From NCBI GenBank assembly GCA_044448685.1, contig JBIOHC010000004.1, positions 1-64,000 on the forward strand: 64,000 bases of DNA, written 5' to 3'. Made by a program: the position numbers and the translations under genes. Below the pieces are notes generated by a model that was given only the letters and a program-made list of their open reading frames with translations, did not search any database and was not told where the DNA came from. The DNA comes from Palsa-965 sp044448685 (GTDB lineage Bacteria > Bacteroidota > Bacteroidia > Palsa-965). This document shows, in pieces, positions 1 to 9,901 of the stretch (its first letter is position 1; each line of letters begins with the position of its first letter).

Positions 1-1
1 A

Positions 2-88
2 GGCAGACAGGTAGGCGAGTACGGCTTCAGCCAGGCCGAAGAAGACAATAAAGAACGCCGTTATAGCATGCTTGGACCTGATGCGTGA
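2..88 (+). CDS. possible C-terminal fragment of a gene cut by the window edge
   Basis: A reading frame open from the left edge ends in TGA at 86-88 and would encode a hydrophilic 28-residue tail ending LGPDA. I do not recognise a family. On the opposite strand, 148 to 1 is also open and reads as a basic stretch followed by a very hydrophobic segment (FFIVFFGLAEAVLAYL). That frame looks more like a membrane protein, but it has no ATG, GTG or TTG start inside the window. Only one of the two can be real, and the sequence here cannot decide which. Confidence 0.25.
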   Translation, partial: GRQVGEYGFSQAEEDNKERRYSMLGPDA

Positions 89-277
89 TTTCTCATTAAC
101 AGAGAAGACCGGCTCAGGAACCTTTTTCTGTTTATTAACGTATATATATTAAAATTAACGTAAGTACTCCAGCATATTAAGATATAGATTTTACAAACTG
201 CCTCCTTGTTCTCAAAAGCAGTTTAAAAGATATTAAGAAGGCATTACCAGTTAAGCGTTAAAATAAAAACACAATCC

Positions 278-673
278 ATGCGCCACAAAACAGTTTTATT
301 TTCTGTTTTCATTTTCTGTCTATCCTTCCATTTGACAGCACGGGAAAGAATAACTCTGAATGGTCCTATATCGAAACCGGACGAACTTATTGTACAGGTT
401 CCTAAAATCAACATGAAAGTTTATGAGTCACTTAAAGCTTCTCTGAAAGCTACCAGTGGAGTTACCTATCTCGGTTTTGTAAAAGACCGGAATATGTTTT
501 TGCTGAAGGTTGACAGGAGCCTGCAGCCCCATGACGATTTTATGAATACCATTTTAAGGCCTTATGGTTGGTCTTATTATATAAAGGAAGGAACATCGAT
601 TAATAAAGTAATACTGACATTCAAAAATGTAATTGATAAAGAAGATGGAGGCAACTCCTTAAAATCAAATTAA
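278..673 (+). CDS. small secreted protein of unknown function
   Basis: This 131-residue protein starts with a basic tip and a hydrophobic run (VLFSVFIFCLSF) typical of a Sec signal peptide, so it should be exported. The mature part (about residues 22-131) is mixed polar with no recognised domain, no lipobox and no repeats. Its stop codon directly abuts an upstream in-frame ATG of the next large T9SS cargo gene and lies 39 bp before that gene's preferred start, so the two are probably co-transcribed. The upstream 89-277 region is AT-rich and could hold the promoter. The name is descriptive only; the export call is fairly safe and the function is unknown. Confidence 0.7.
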   Translation: MRHKTVLFSVFIFCLSFHLTARERITLNGPISKPDELIVQVPKINMKVYESLKASLKATSGVTYLGFVKDRNMFLLKVDRSLQPHDDFMNTILRPYGWSYYIKEGTSINKVILTFKNVIDKEDGGNSLKSN

Positions 674-712
674 ATGATCCGTTTCATTTTCATGATGTTT
701 AGTTTTAATAAT

Positions 713-3700
713 ATGAGAAAAATCTATTCATTAGTTATTACATTCCTGATTGTCTCTGCCACGTTTATGAATGCGCAGACAACGACTATTGTCAATCCCG
801 CTGCCGGCGGAGGTTTTGAATCGGGAACTACCTTTGCAGCCAACGGCTGGACTGTATGCAACGGAGGAGGCTCAGCGGCTAACTGGAATGTAGGAACGGG
901 CTCTGCCCCTCAGGCTGGTGCCAGATGTGCTTTTGTTGGCCTTACTACTTCCACGAATGACTATGATCACAGTACCAGTGACGATATTCATTTTTATCAG
1001 AACGTAACTATTCCTGCCGGACAGGCTACAATTACCCTAAGCTTTAACTGGAAAGGTTACGGAGAATCCTGTTGCGATTATCTGGAAGTATATCTTGTCC
1101 CGACCACCTATACTCCCGTTGCAGGAACTTCTATGTCCTCCTCTGCTTATTCTTATCTGGGTCATTACAACCTGCAGAGTTCATGGCAATCAGCTTCCAT
1201 CAGTCTTCCTTGTTCTAATTCAGGCACAACCCAGCGTTTGGTTTTTACCTGGCACAATGACGGTTCTGTAGGAACTGACCCGGCAGGTGCTATAGATAAT
1301 GTATCCTTGGTTTCTGTTGGAGCTGCGGGAGGTTGTGCCGGATTACTGGGAACAGGGGTTATCAATGTAGCTTCCCTGCCATATGCTTCGGGTGCCGGAA
1401 CTACTTGCGGAGCAGTCAATGATATTACCTCTTCAAATTCTACTTCCTGTGGCAGCTCTTTGTATCAGAGCGGTGAAGACCAGGTCTATATCTTTACACC
1501 GGCATCTTCCGGGCCTGTAAATATTGCCATTACTTCTGCAGGTTCATACGTGGGACTCACACTTTTTGACGGATGTCCCATGAACTGTTCCGCTTCGCCG
1601 GGAACCTGTGTCGATTATTCCCAAAGCTCAAGTGGTAACCAGAGCATGTGCTATCCCGTAATCTCCGGACATACCTATTACCTTATTGTAGATTCCTGGT
1701 CTCCTCCATCCTGTAATGCATACAGTAACCTGACTATTTCAGCTCCGGCTGCTGCACTGCAAGGAACAGTTTGTTCCAATGCACCTTTTATAACCCTCCC
1801 TTATACCGCTACCAGTCAAACTACTGCCTGTTACGGAGACGATTATAACAATTCCAGTGTCGCTTCCTGTGGTTCCTTGTATGAATCCGGTGAAGACAGG
1901 GTATACGCCTATACCTCTGCAGGCGGGGAATGCATGAGTATTATCCTCAGCAATATCAATACAACAGAAGCCGGGGTTAACGTATATCTTGGCTGTCCGG
2001 ATGTATCAGGCTCAACGTGTATTGCCCACTTTGGAGGATCCAACCCTTTAAATGGGACTGCTATTCTGTCAGCCGCAGGAACCTATTACATTATTGTAGA
2101 TACCTGGAGTACTCCTTTTAACTGTACTTATGATATTAATATCACCTCCAATTCAACGCCCCCCAATGACCTGCCTTGTAACGCTACGCCCCTGACCTTA
2201 AATGTAACAACCGTAGGTAACACAGTTTGTTCAGGTATTGCCGGTGAACCGGCCCTGCCCGGCTGCTGGTATGGAGGTGAAACCAATACGGTGTGGTACA
2301 GTGTTGTCTGCCCTGCTTCCGGTAAACTCTCTATCAATACCTCTGCCGGAACCTTAACCAATACTGAAATAGCCCTGTACTCAGGAACCTGCGGAGCCGG
2401 CCTTACCTATGTGGATTGCAATGAGGATTTCAGCTGCGGTTCCAACGGCAGTGAAATGTCACAGCTTGTTGAAACAGGTCTTACTCCCGGAGCTACTTAT
2501 TATATTGAAGTTAGCGGTGACGGAACTGTTGCCGGGACATTCAGTATTGTTGCGGTCGATGGCAATGTCGGATTACCTTCTTCACAGGGACAGGATTGTT
2601 CCCTCCCCAATCCGGTTTGTTCCCAGATTATTACTGTAGGTAACCCTGGTTATCAGGGTATAGGAACCACCTGTGACTTCGGCAGCAGTGTAAATTGTCT
2701 GCTCTCCGGTGAACGGGGATCGGACTGGTACACTATTCCTATTCTGTCGAACGGAAACCTTGTGTTTGATATTGTTCCGAATGACTGGCCTGGAGCTCCA
2801 AGTACCTCCAGCACTGACTATGACTTTGCCGTATGGAAAACAGGAGGAACCGGAGCTACCACCTGTGCCGGAATTGCCGGAGGTGCCGCCCCTGTATCCT
2901 GTAACTACAGCTTCCTGGGAGTTACGGGGTGTTACGGAGCCAGCAACGGTACTAATCCTGCCGCATACCCCGGATACAGTGCTTCTTACAATGCCCAGAT
3001 CCCTGTACTGGCAGGTGAGACTTATCTGATGATCATCAGTAACTTCTCAAACAGTACTTCCGGATTCACCATTAACTTCAATACCTCTCCTATTAACTAT
3101 GCGCCTTCTGCACCTACCATTAACTGGACAGGTGGAGCCAATACTACCGTATGGGGTACCACTCAGAACTGGGGAGGTTGTTCCGTACCCAGCTGTACGA
3201 TTAGCGCAATAGTAGGCCCAGCCTCTGCCAGTCAGCCAGTACTCGTTACCGGAAATACCTATACAGTGAATAACCTGACCATCAACCCGGGCGGTGTACT
3301 TACACTGCAGACCGGTTCCACACTTTACGTGTGCGGAAACTATCTCAACAATGGAAGTCTCGTAGCGAATCCGGGTGCGACCATTGTTTTTGACGGAACA
3401 GGAACACAGACTATTGACGGAACATTGATCGGTTCCAATGCAATGCCTAATCTGACCATCACAAAAGCCAGCGGAACAGTTGTTCTGAACCAAAATATGG
3501 ACATTGCAGGCTCATTTACCACCAGCAATGCAACAAGTATTTTTAATTCCAACGGAAAATATATCAAACTGGCCGGGAACTTCACCAACTTCTCCGGTGC
3601 CACAACATTTACAAATGTAACCGGTGGAACGCTAGAATTTAATGGAACTTCACAGACCTACTCTTCCGGAGCTCTGTTTTCACTGAATAATGTTACAATG

Positions 3701-4921
3701 AACCAAAGTGCTACCACTTCAACCGTAACTGTGAGTGGTTTCAATATGCAACTTGGAACATCCGGAGTTCTGACATTTACAAAAGGACGCATTGTTACCA
3801 ATGCACTTAAGGTTACACAACTCAATACTGCTGTTGCTTCCGTAACTGTAGGTAATACCAATTCCTATGTGGACGGAAATCTGCAGCGCTACCTTTCAGG
3901 CGCAGCAGCTGCCTACGATTTCCCTGTAGGTTATGGAGTACCCGCCGGTTACAGCCCGGGCGGAGGATATCAAAGGGCCAATATTGCCTTTACAACTGCA
4001 ACCACGATAGGTAACCTGACTGCCCGATTCGACCTGTGGGGAGGTGCAAACCCGGCATTAGCTCCGGAAGGACAGAATGAGGCAGGTTGCGGTATGTATA
4101 CCGTCAATGATCTGGATAACGGATTCTGGACTATTTCAGCAAATGCAACCCCCACTTCCGGAACATACAATACCACCTTATACAGCACCAATTATTCAAA
4201 CAGTGCGCTGGGCGTAATGTGGGAAGTGACTAAAAACACAGCTCTCACCGCAGGCGGCTGGTATATGGACGGAGTCTGTGTAAATAATGCATCTCCTGCC
4301 GTAGTGGTAAGAAATGCCATGAACGGATTCTCCTGGTTCGCCGTAGCACAATCAATCGTGGTACTGCCGGTAGAACTGATCAGTTTTACAGGTAAAAACG
4401 AAAACGGAATCAACTACCTGAACTGGGAAACGGCTACAGAAACCAATAATAACTACTTTCTCCTGGAACGTTCTTCAGACGGACTGAACTTTGAAGAGCT
4501 GGGCTTACTGAGCGGTGCAGGAACTACATCGACTGCACATTCCTATAATTTCACGGATAACCATCCTCCTCATGGCATCTCCTATTACCGATTTAAACAG
4601 GTGGATTTCAACGGCAAATATGTCTATTCCAACATCGTTCCGTTGCTTAATACCATGAAACCTGTTATTCTGGAAAACATATACCCCAATCCGACTACAC
4701 AGGGTATCAGTTTTGACTTCTTTGCACCGGTAAAAGGAAACGTTACTATAGAGATGATGGATGTGGTTGGCAGGACTTTGTTTACCGAGACAAAAGGTGT
4801 TAATGCAGGTAAGAATATTCTGAGCGAGGATATGCTTGAATTAAGTGCCGGATCCTACTACATGAAAGTTACCTTCGATGCTGTACCTTATATCAGTACT
4901 CATAAGGTTATCAAACAATAA
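713..4921 (+). CDS. giant modular secreted protein with T9SS type A sorting domain
   Basis: The protein has about 1,402 residues. I start at ATG 713 because it gives a standard signal peptide (MRKIYSLVITFLIV...NAQ); an in-frame ATG at 674 would add 13 awkward residues. An N-terminal MAM/carbohydrate-binding-like domain (about residues 25-200) is followed by three or four cysteine-bearing pre-peptidase-C-like modules, each with a GED-V-Y motif and a Y-Y-I/L-I-V-D strand. A Gly/Asn/Thr-rich beta-solenoid-like stretch follows. The C-terminus has the PVELISFTGK linker common in Bacteroidota cargo and a sorting domain with YPNPT and a final HKVIKQ. The protein is therefore expected to cross the outer membrane by T9SS and stay on the surface or be released; an adhesive role is inference. 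A terminator follows. Confidence 0.85.
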   Translation: MRKIYSLVITFLIVSATFMNAQTTTIVNPAAGGGFESGTTFAANGWTVCNGGGSAANWNVGTGSAPQAGARCAFVGLTTSTNDYDHSTSDDIHFYQNVTIPAGQATITLSFNWKGYGESCCDYLEVYLVPTTYTPVAGTSMSSSAYSYLGHYNLQSSWQSASISLPCSNSGTTQRLVFTWHNDGSVGTDPAGAIDNVSLVSVGAAGGCAGLLGTGVINVASLPYASGAGTTCGAVNDITSSNSTSCGSSLYQSGEDQVYIFTPASSGPVNIAITSAGSYVGLTLFDGCPMNCSASPGTCVDYSQSSSGNQSMCYPVISGHTYYLIVDSWSPPSCNAYSNLTISAPAAALQGTVCSNAPFITLPYTATSQTTACYGDDYNNSSVASCGSLYESGEDRVYAYTSAGGECMSIILSNINTTEAGVNVYLGCPDVSGSTCIAHFGGSNPLNGTAILSAAGTYYIIVDTWSTPFNCTYDINITSNSTPPNDLPCNATPLTLNVTTVGNTVCSGIAGEPALPGCWYGGETNTVWYSVVCPASGKLSINTSAGTLTNTEIALYSGTCGAGLTYVDCNEDFSCGSNGSEMSQLVETGLTPGATYYIEVSGDGTVAGTFSIVAVDGNVGLPSSQGQDCSLPNPVCSQIITVGNPGYQGIGTTCDFGSSVNCLLSGERGSDWYTIPILSNGNLVFDIVPNDWPGAPSTSSTDYDFAVWKTGGTGATTCAGIAGGAAPVSCNYSFLGVTGCYGASNGTNPAAYPGYSASYNAQIPVLAGETYLMIISNFSNSTSGFTINFNTSPINYAPSAPTINWTGGANTTVWGTTQNWGGCSVPSCTISAIVGPASASQPVLVTGNTYTVNNLTINPGGVLTLQTGSTLYVCGNYLNNGSLVANPGATIVFDGTGTQTIDGTLIGSNAMPNLTITKASGTVVLNQNMDIAGSFTTSNATSIFNSNGKYIKLAGNFTNFSGATTFTNVTGGTLEFNGTSQTYSSGALFSLNNVTMNQSATTSTVTVSGFNMQLGTSGVLTFTKGRIVTNALKVTQLNTAVASVTVGNTNSYVDGNLQRYLSGAAAAYDFPVGYGVPAGYSPGGGYQRANIAFTTATTIGNLTARFDLWGGANPALAPEGQNEAGCGMYTVNDLDNGFWTISANATPTSGTYNTTLYSTNYSNSALGVMWEVTKNTALTAGGWYMDGVCVNNASPAVVVRNAMNGFSWFAVAQSIVVLPVELISFTGKNENGINYLNWETATETNNNYFLLERSSDGLNFEELGLLSGAGTTSTAHSYNFTDNHPPHGISYYRFKQVDFNGKYVYSNIVPLLNTMKPVILENIYPNPTTQGISFDFFAPVKGNVTIEMMDVVGRTLFTETKGVNAGKNILSEDMLELSAGSYYMKVTFDAVPYISTHKVIKQ

Positions 4922-4929
4922 AGAATTAA

Positions 4930-4958
4930 AATGCCGGATCGTCTGATCCGGCATTTTT
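4930..4958 (+). terminator. intrinsic terminator after the large T9SS cargo gene
   Basis: A perfect inverted repeat (ATGCCGGATC / GATCCGGCAT) with a 4-nt GTCT loop is followed by a run of five T residues. It sits 9 nt after the stop codon of the cargo gene. Confidence 0.9.
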
Positions 4959-5000
4959 CATTGAATTCCATCCCCTTTTACAGAATCATCCCCGTTTTCT

Positions 5001-5008
5001 TAACTTTG
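5001..5008 (+). promoter_or_regulatory. -7 promoter box TAACTTTG, nearly leaderless
   Basis: The box matches the Bacteroidota -7 consensus TAnnTTTG and ends only 4 nt before the ATG at 5013. Transcription would begin at or next to the start codon. I see no TTTG at the expected -33 spacing. Confidence 0.55.
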
Positions 5009-5012
5009 ACCC

Positions 5013-6485
5013 ATGAAACGGATGCTGTTTCTTTTTATTCCTGCCATGCTCCTGTTCAATACCATGAACGGAAATGTGCTTTCTGCCCTCCTCACCTGGT
5101 GTGCATTTACGACCCCGGATCATAAACCCTATGTGGAAACCTATATTTCTATACTGGGCAATTCGGCTGTATATGCAAAGAACTCCAATGGTAAGATGCA
5201 GGCTTCCATTGAAATCGGAATGCTTTTTACCAAAGCCGGAAAGATAGAAGCTGCACGGAAATTTGTACTCCACAGCCCTGAACGAAAAGATTCGCTGATC
5301 CCCCCAAGCTTTATTGATCAGCAACGGTTCAATCTTCCTGCCGGTGATTATGAGCTTGAACTGACTATGCTCGATAAAAATTCACCCTCTTCCAAATCCT
5401 TTCTCAAAAAAGAAACAATTCATATTCCTTTTCAGAAGGAAGAATTGAGGATTTCAGATATAGAGTTCATAGAATCTTATACACCCTCTGCCCAACCAGG
5501 CCCCCTGACTAAAAACGGGTATGACCTGGTGCCCTATATTGCAAGCCTGTATCCGAAGAATATGAACAAACTGGCTTTTTATGCCGAAGTATATGAAGCC
5601 CCAAAGGTGATTAAGGCGGGAGAAAAATTCGTACTTCGTTTCTATGTTGAACAGGTCGATGATTCGGTACGTATGTCTGAATGCGGCGGGTTTGTTAAAT
5701 GTGCTCCCCTGCCGGTCAATATCATACTGACAGAACTGAACATTGACAAACTGCCTTCCGGAAGATATAACCTCGTTATAGAACTCTATGCATCCGATAA
5801 CCGTATACTCAGTGTTCAGAAACGTTTTTTTCAACGCCTTAACCCTGTCAAATCAGAGCTCATTGCCCTTGAAAAACTGGGTGATGACCAGCTGAAACAA
5901 TCCTTTGCCGGCCGTTTCCATAACCTGGATACATTGAGCGATCTCTTACTTTCCCTTCGTCCTGTAAGCAATGAAGTGGAAATGGGTGTTATTGAAAATG
6001 AAATCAAGGGAAAGGAAATCAAGATCTTACAAAAACGTCTGCTTGCCTATTGGCTTGGTCAGAATCCTAAAGATCCTGAAACCGCATTCGATAGATACAG
6101 TGAACAGGTTGTTGCCGTTCAGAAATCTTACGGTACCAGGCTGCGAAGAGGGTATGAAACGGACAGAGGAAGGGTTTATCTGAAATACGGAGAACCGTCC
6201 ACCCGTCAGATCACAGACAAAGAACCAAGCAGCTACCCTTACGAAATATGGACTTACTACAGGCTGTCAGACGGGCAGACCAACCGGAAATTTGTTTTCT
6301 ATAACCGCGATCTGGTGACCAATGACTACCGTCTTATCCACTCCGATGCAATTGGAGAAATATACGACTCCAACTGGAGCATGAAGCTTCATGCCAGGAG
6401 TAATCCGACCAATGATATGGATCAGACCGTTGCACCTGATCATTTCGGCGGCAATTCATCTGAAGATTATGACCACCCTAAATAA
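5013..6485 (+). CDS. GWxTD domain-containing exported protein
   Basis: This 490-residue protein has a signal peptide (MKRMLFLFIPAMLLFNTM). The C-terminal 120 residues match the GWxTD-domain family of Bacteroidota and Acidobacteriota: a DRGRVYLKYGEP block, then YEIWTYY and FVFYNRD strands. The middle is beta-rich with no catalytic motif that I can name. The family has no established function. The start is supported by the promoter box 4 nt upstream. A 39-nt gap leads to the glycosyltransferase gene on the same strand, so the two are probably one transcript. The family assignment is good; the role is unknown. Confidence 0.8.
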   Translation: MKRMLFLFIPAMLLFNTMNGNVLSALLTWCAFTTPDHKPYVETYISILGNSAVYAKNSNGKMQASIEIGMLFTKAGKIEAARKFVLHSPERKDSLIPPSFIDQQRFNLPAGDYELELTMLDKNSPSSKSFLKKETIHIPFQKEELRISDIEFIESYTPSAQPGPLTKNGYDLVPYIASLYPKNMNKLAFYAEVYEAPKVIKAGEKFVLRFYVEQVDDSVRMSECGGFVKCAPLPVNIILTELNIDKLPSGRYNLVIELYASDNRILSVQKRFFQRLNPVKSELIALEKLGDDQLKQSFAGRFHNLDTLSDLLLSLRPVSNEVEMGVIENEIKGKEIKILQKRLLAYWLGQNPKDPETAFDRYSEQVVAVQKSYGTRLRRGYETDRGRVYLKYGEPSTRQITDKEPSSYPYEIWTYYRLSDGQTNRKFVFYNRDLVTNDYRLIHSDAIGEIYDSNWSMKLHARSNPTNDMDQTVAPDHFGGNSSEDYDHPK

Positions 6486-6524
6486 GCTCTTCTTATTCCT
6501 CCCCCTGACTATCCTCCTTTGTTT

Positions 6525-7559
6525 ATGCCTGAGAAAAAGACGGCCGTTGTAATACTTAACTGGAACGGAAAGGATTTCCTTTCCCGCTTCCTGCCGGGTA
6601 TTATCGCCTACAGTGGCAGGGCCGATATAGTGGTTGCAGACAATGCTTCCACAGACGGCTCCGTGGAAATGGTCAGGGCCGCATTTCCCTCGGTATGTAT
6701 TGTTCAGAATGAAACAAACGGGGGATTTGCAAAAGGCTATAATGATGCCCTCCGGAAAATAAAAGCTGATTATTATGTACTCCTGAATTCGGATGTGGAA
6801 GTCACTCCGGGATGGCTGGATCCTATGCTTCGTTTAATGGAAAGTGAACCCGGCATTGTTGCCTGTCAGCCCAAAATACTGGATTTCAAAGAAAGGTCCC
6901 GTTTTGAATATGCAGGGGCTGCAGGAGGGTTCATCGACAAATTCGGATACCCCTTTTGCCGGGGCAGAATTTTTCACAGCTTTGAACAGGACCAGCACCA
7001 GTACGATGATTCACGCGAAATATTCTGGGCTACCGGAGCCTGTTTACTTATCCGGGCCGATGCATACCATGCCCAGCAAGGGCTGGATGAGGATTTTTTC
7101 GCCCATATGGAAGAGATTGATTTATGCTGGAGACTGAAAAATCAGGGTTACAAAATCATGTATTGTGCTTCTTCATCTGTTTACCATATGGGTGGAGGAA
7201 CACTGTCAAGACTCAGTCCGCGCAAAACCTATCTTAACTTCCGGAATAATCTTATCCTGCTTTGTAAAAACCATGCACCGGAACACTTTACCATCAAGCT
7301 CATGATCCGTATGCATCTGGATGGAATTGCGGGTTTAAAATTTCTGGCTTCAGGAGATATCTCCCACTTCTTTGCCGTTATCCGTGCCCATTGCAGCTTT
7401 TATTATACATTGCCTAAAACAATGCGAAAAAGGCGGGCATTGAAAAAGCAGACGTGTGTTTATGCCACTACTGCCATATACCGTAAAAGTATTGTGTTCG
7501 ACTATTTCCTCCGTGGCAAAAAGAAATTTTCGGCTTTGAATGAACGTTTATTTTATTGA
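6525..7559 (+). CDS. family 2 glycosyltransferase
   Basis: This 344-residue protein carries the GT-A signature of family GT2: a VVILNWNG start, the nucleotide-sugar pocket VADNASTDGS, NGGFAKGYN, a metal-binding LLNSDVEV in place of DXD, and a downstream acceptor region with GACLLIR and DEDFFAHMEEIDLCWR. It resembles rhamnosyltransferase-like enzymes of polysaccharide or O-antigen assembly; donor and acceptor cannot be read from sequence. I chose ATG 6525; a TTG six bases earlier is possible. The last 12 bp overlap the 3' end of the convergent kinase gene. Confidence 0.9.
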   Translation: MPEKKTAVVILNWNGKDFLSRFLPGIIAYSGRADIVVADNASTDGSVEMVRAAFPSVCIVQNETNGGFAKGYNDALRKIKADYYVLLNSDVEVTPGWLDPMLRLMESEPGIVACQPKILDFKERSRFEYAGAAGGFIDKFGYPFCRGRIFHSFEQDQHQYDDSREIFWATGACLLIRADAYHAQQGLDEDFFAHMEEIDLCWRLKNQGYKIMYCASSSVYHMGGGTLSRLSPRKTYLNFRNNLILLCKNHAPEHFTIKLMIRMHLDGIAGLKFLASGDISHFFAVIRAHCSFYYTLPKTMRKRRALKKQTCVYATTAIYRKSIVFDYFLRGKKKFSALNERLFY

Positions 7560-8495
7560 CCAGGTCCTCAGTTTCTGAATAAACTGATGGACCTGCTCTG
7601 CAGGCCATTCAGGATTCTGTATCCCGTCATTGAATCTGTTCCACATACCCATCAGAAACAAAGCGCGCAGCATTCCGAAAACAGGAATCAGATTCTCCTG
7701 TGTCCGGTTAAGCTCCATTTGTGACGCATAACCTGCATAAAAGCGGGCAAGCATTTCTTTTGTCTTGGCCCGGTGATCATACCAGGTATAAGCTCCCAGA
7801 TCGTATAACAGCGGGCCCGGGCCACAGAAATCAAAATCTATAAACCGGACCGTGTCCTGTTCGTAATAGAAATTCTCAGCCTGCAAATCACCATGACAGA
7901 GTCCTGCCTGCAATTGCACGCCCGACAACCTTGCCCTGATCTGATTTGCTGTTTCATCCAGCCACTGCAGATCGGCAGGATATGCTTTCATACAATTTGC
8001 AATGCTGTTCTGTACAAAGGAAATAACCTGTTCTGGCCTGTAATCCCAATGCAAAGGTCCCGGATTATAATCCAGGCTGACTTTATGCAGCTTACCTAAG
8101 GCCTCACCTGCCTGGTAACATTGGGTTATATCAGGTTTACGTATCATCTTACCTTCGGCAAAGGAAAAAAGTGCGGCAAAGCGAATACCTTCTGCCAGAT
8201 CCAGTGTCTGAAGCAGTCCTCCTTTTTTATCATGCAAAGCACCGGATACAGGGACCTGTTTCTCCTGCAGAAAGCAAAGCCAGTTAAGTTCTGACCTGAT
8301 TTCCGATTCGCTTCTCCGTCCTTGTCTGAATAAACGAAGAATGAATCGTTCCTTCCCTGTACGTACAAGATAAGTGTCATTAAACCCCCTTTTCAGGAAC
8401 CGGATTTCCAGCACCTTCAATCCATACTCCCCTTCCAGCTTGTCATGAAGAAGTGAAGGAGGAGGCGTGGAATAAAGAGCGTGTACGACACTCAT
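7548..8495 (-). CDS. aminoglycoside phosphotransferase (APH)/choline kinase-fold enzyme
   Basis: This 315-residue protein has the Brenner motif LCHGDLQAENF with catalytic Asp and metal-binding Asn, followed by FIDFDFCGPG, the equivalent of the kinase DFG site. This places it in the APH/homoserine-kinase/choline-kinase superfamily of small-molecule kinases, which includes many metabolic enzymes unrelated to resistance. The substrate is unknown. Its start overlaps the stop of the upstream saccharopine-dehydrogenase-like gene by 4 bp (ATGA), a sign of translational coupling, so the two may act in one amino-acid or amine pathway. That link is inference. Confidence 0.85.
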   Translation of the reverse strand: MSVVHALYSTPPPSLLHDKLEGEYGLKVLEIRFLKRGFNDTYLVRTGKERFILRLFRQGRRSESEIRSELNWLCFLQEKQVPVSGALHDKKGGLLQTLDLAEGIRFAALFSFAEGKMIRKPDITQCYQAGEALGKLHKVSLDYNPGPLHWDYRPEQVISFVQNSIANCMKAYPADLQWLDETANQIRARLSGVQLQAGLCHGDLQAENFYYEQDTVRFIDFDFCGPGPLLYDLGAYTWYDHRAKTKEMLARFYAGYASQMELNRTQENLIPVFGMLRALFLMGMWNRFNDGIQNPEWPAEQVHQFIQKLRTWSIK

Positions 8496-9829
8496 CCGTG
8501 AACTTCGATTTTCTTTTCTGTAAAACGAATTCCTTTACCGGAAAGGGCTTCCAGCACAGGTTCGTATATTTCCTTTCCAGTTGGAATACAGACGCCTTTG
8601 GAATGTATGATTCCATCGAGTATAAGCCCGGAGGCAATGGCAACAGGCAGTCCGACTGTTTTTGCCATGGCTGTATGAACAGGATCATCTCCTTTTACAA
8701 CCAATGAAGAAATCAATTCCTGCTGCTCTCCATCCAGGGAATAACAGAAGCGGTGCTGCATAACGATCATATCCTTGTCACCTGTTTTCAGCCTCCACTT
8801 ATCTTCCAGCAAATGCTGCAGGATCATGGCAGGACTAGCATTCTCCAATCCGGAGCACCGGTCTGAAAACAAATCAAGCCAGGCAATCTTCTCCATACTG
8901 TCTTCATCCAGTTCGGAACCCATGAAGCGAATCAGACGTTCCGCAAGATTCCCTTTTGCCGGGGGAAGGAATGATTCCAGCAACTGGTTATAGGAAAGGT
9001 GTGCTGAGTCAGCAATACGGTATGTATCATCGGTCCACCCGAGTTTTACAAACACATTCCAGGCATTACAATATCCAGGCATACGCAGGGTCCCCCGAAG
9101 CATGGTAGGTATAGAATCCAGTCCGTAATGCCTGCGATACGATAAAGAATCCCTGTTGGCATAGGCTTCAAAATTTCCATACCCTTCAACAGCTACTTTC
9201 TCCGTTTGTGTAAAAAGTCTGTTATATGGAATGTATTTATACGATCCGTTTTCCATATACTGTGCCGTTCCCTGACCGGCCAGGATTACATTGCGCGGGT
9301 TCCATGAAAATTTGTAGCCCCATGGGTTATCGTTACTTTCCGGAGCCACCAGTCCTCCGCAATACGAACGAAAAGACGTAAAAATCCCTCCCCTTTCCTT
9401 GACCGAATCAATGACCTGCATGGCACTCATATGATCGATTCCGGGATCGAGACCTGTTTCATTAAGGAGTATGATACCCGCTTTTTTTGCATCTTTATCG
9501 AGAGCTGAGATTTCAGGAGAAACATAGGATGCCGTGACCAGCGGACGGGCCAATCGTACACAATCAAGGGCTACTTCCAGATGCATAAAAGCAGGGAGCA
9601 TGGAAATGACAAGATCGGAATTCCGGATTTCCTTTTCCCTTTGTTCCTTATTGTGTATGTCGAATGCCAGTGGCCTGGAAGCCGGATGCCCCTTCGTTTT
9701 CTCCAGCACAAGTTCTTCAGAAACATCCGCCACTGTAACTGTCCATTGTTTTTTGCCTGCTTCGGAAAGCAGATGTGTAATGAGTGATGATGCCGATCGT
9801 CCGGCTCCTATTACCAGTATATTTTTCAT
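8492..9829 (-). CDS. saccharopine dehydrogenase family protein (LYS9-like)
   Basis: This 445-residue protein opens with a Rossmann strand-loop (ILVIGAGRSASS) for NAD(P). The motifs SMLPAFMH, NETGLDPGIDHMSAM and YCGGLVAPESNDNPW are characteristic of the saccharopine dehydrogenase (glutamate-forming) family. The known reaction joins or splits glutamate and aminoadipate semialdehyde in lysine metabolism; in bacteria the family also includes carboxynorspermidine and related dehydrogenases. Length fits the family. No lysine-ketoglutarate reductase gene is seen nearby, so the exact substrate is open. It is the first gene of the two-gene reverse-strand operon. Confidence 0.85.
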   Translation of the reverse strand: MKNILVIGAGRSASSLITHLLSEAGKKQWTVTVADVSEELVLEKTKGHPASRPLAFDIHNKEQREKEIRNSDLVISMLPAFMHLEVALDCVRLARPLVTASYVSPEISALDKDAKKAGIILLNETGLDPGIDHMSAMQVIDSVKERGGIFTSFRSYCGGLVAPESNDNPWGYKFSWNPRNVILAGQGTAQYMENGSYKYIPYNRLFTQTEKVAVEGYGNFEAYANRDSLSYRRHYGLDSIPTMLRGTLRMPGYCNAWNVFVKLGWTDDTYRIADSAHLSYNQLLESFLPPAKGNLAERLIRFMGSELDEDSMEKIAWLDLFSDRCSGLENASPAMILQHLLEDKWRLKTGDKDMIVMQHRFCYSLDGEQQELISSLVVKGDDPVHTAMAKTVGLPVAIASGLILDGIIHSKGVCIPTGKEIYEPVLEALSGKGIRFTEKKIEVHG

Positions 9830-9888
9830 GCCAAACAGATTATAAAGCGAAATTAGGATTAAATTTAAATGAAGGCGGAAAGCTTTTC

Positions 9889-9896
9889 TATATTTG
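9889..9896 (+). promoter_or_regulatory. -7 promoter box TATATTTG
   Basis: The box matches TAnnTTTG and lies 5 nt before ATG 9902. It decides the start of the DUF423 gene, because an upstream in-frame ATG at 9869 would lie before the transcription start. Confidence 0.6.
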
Positions 9897-9901
9897 TGTT
9901 C

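Noticed and set aside
7548..8495. Aminoglycoside resistance gene
   Set aside because: The APH fold is shared by many metabolic kinases, and translational coupling to a saccharopine-dehydrogenase-like gene argues for metabolism.
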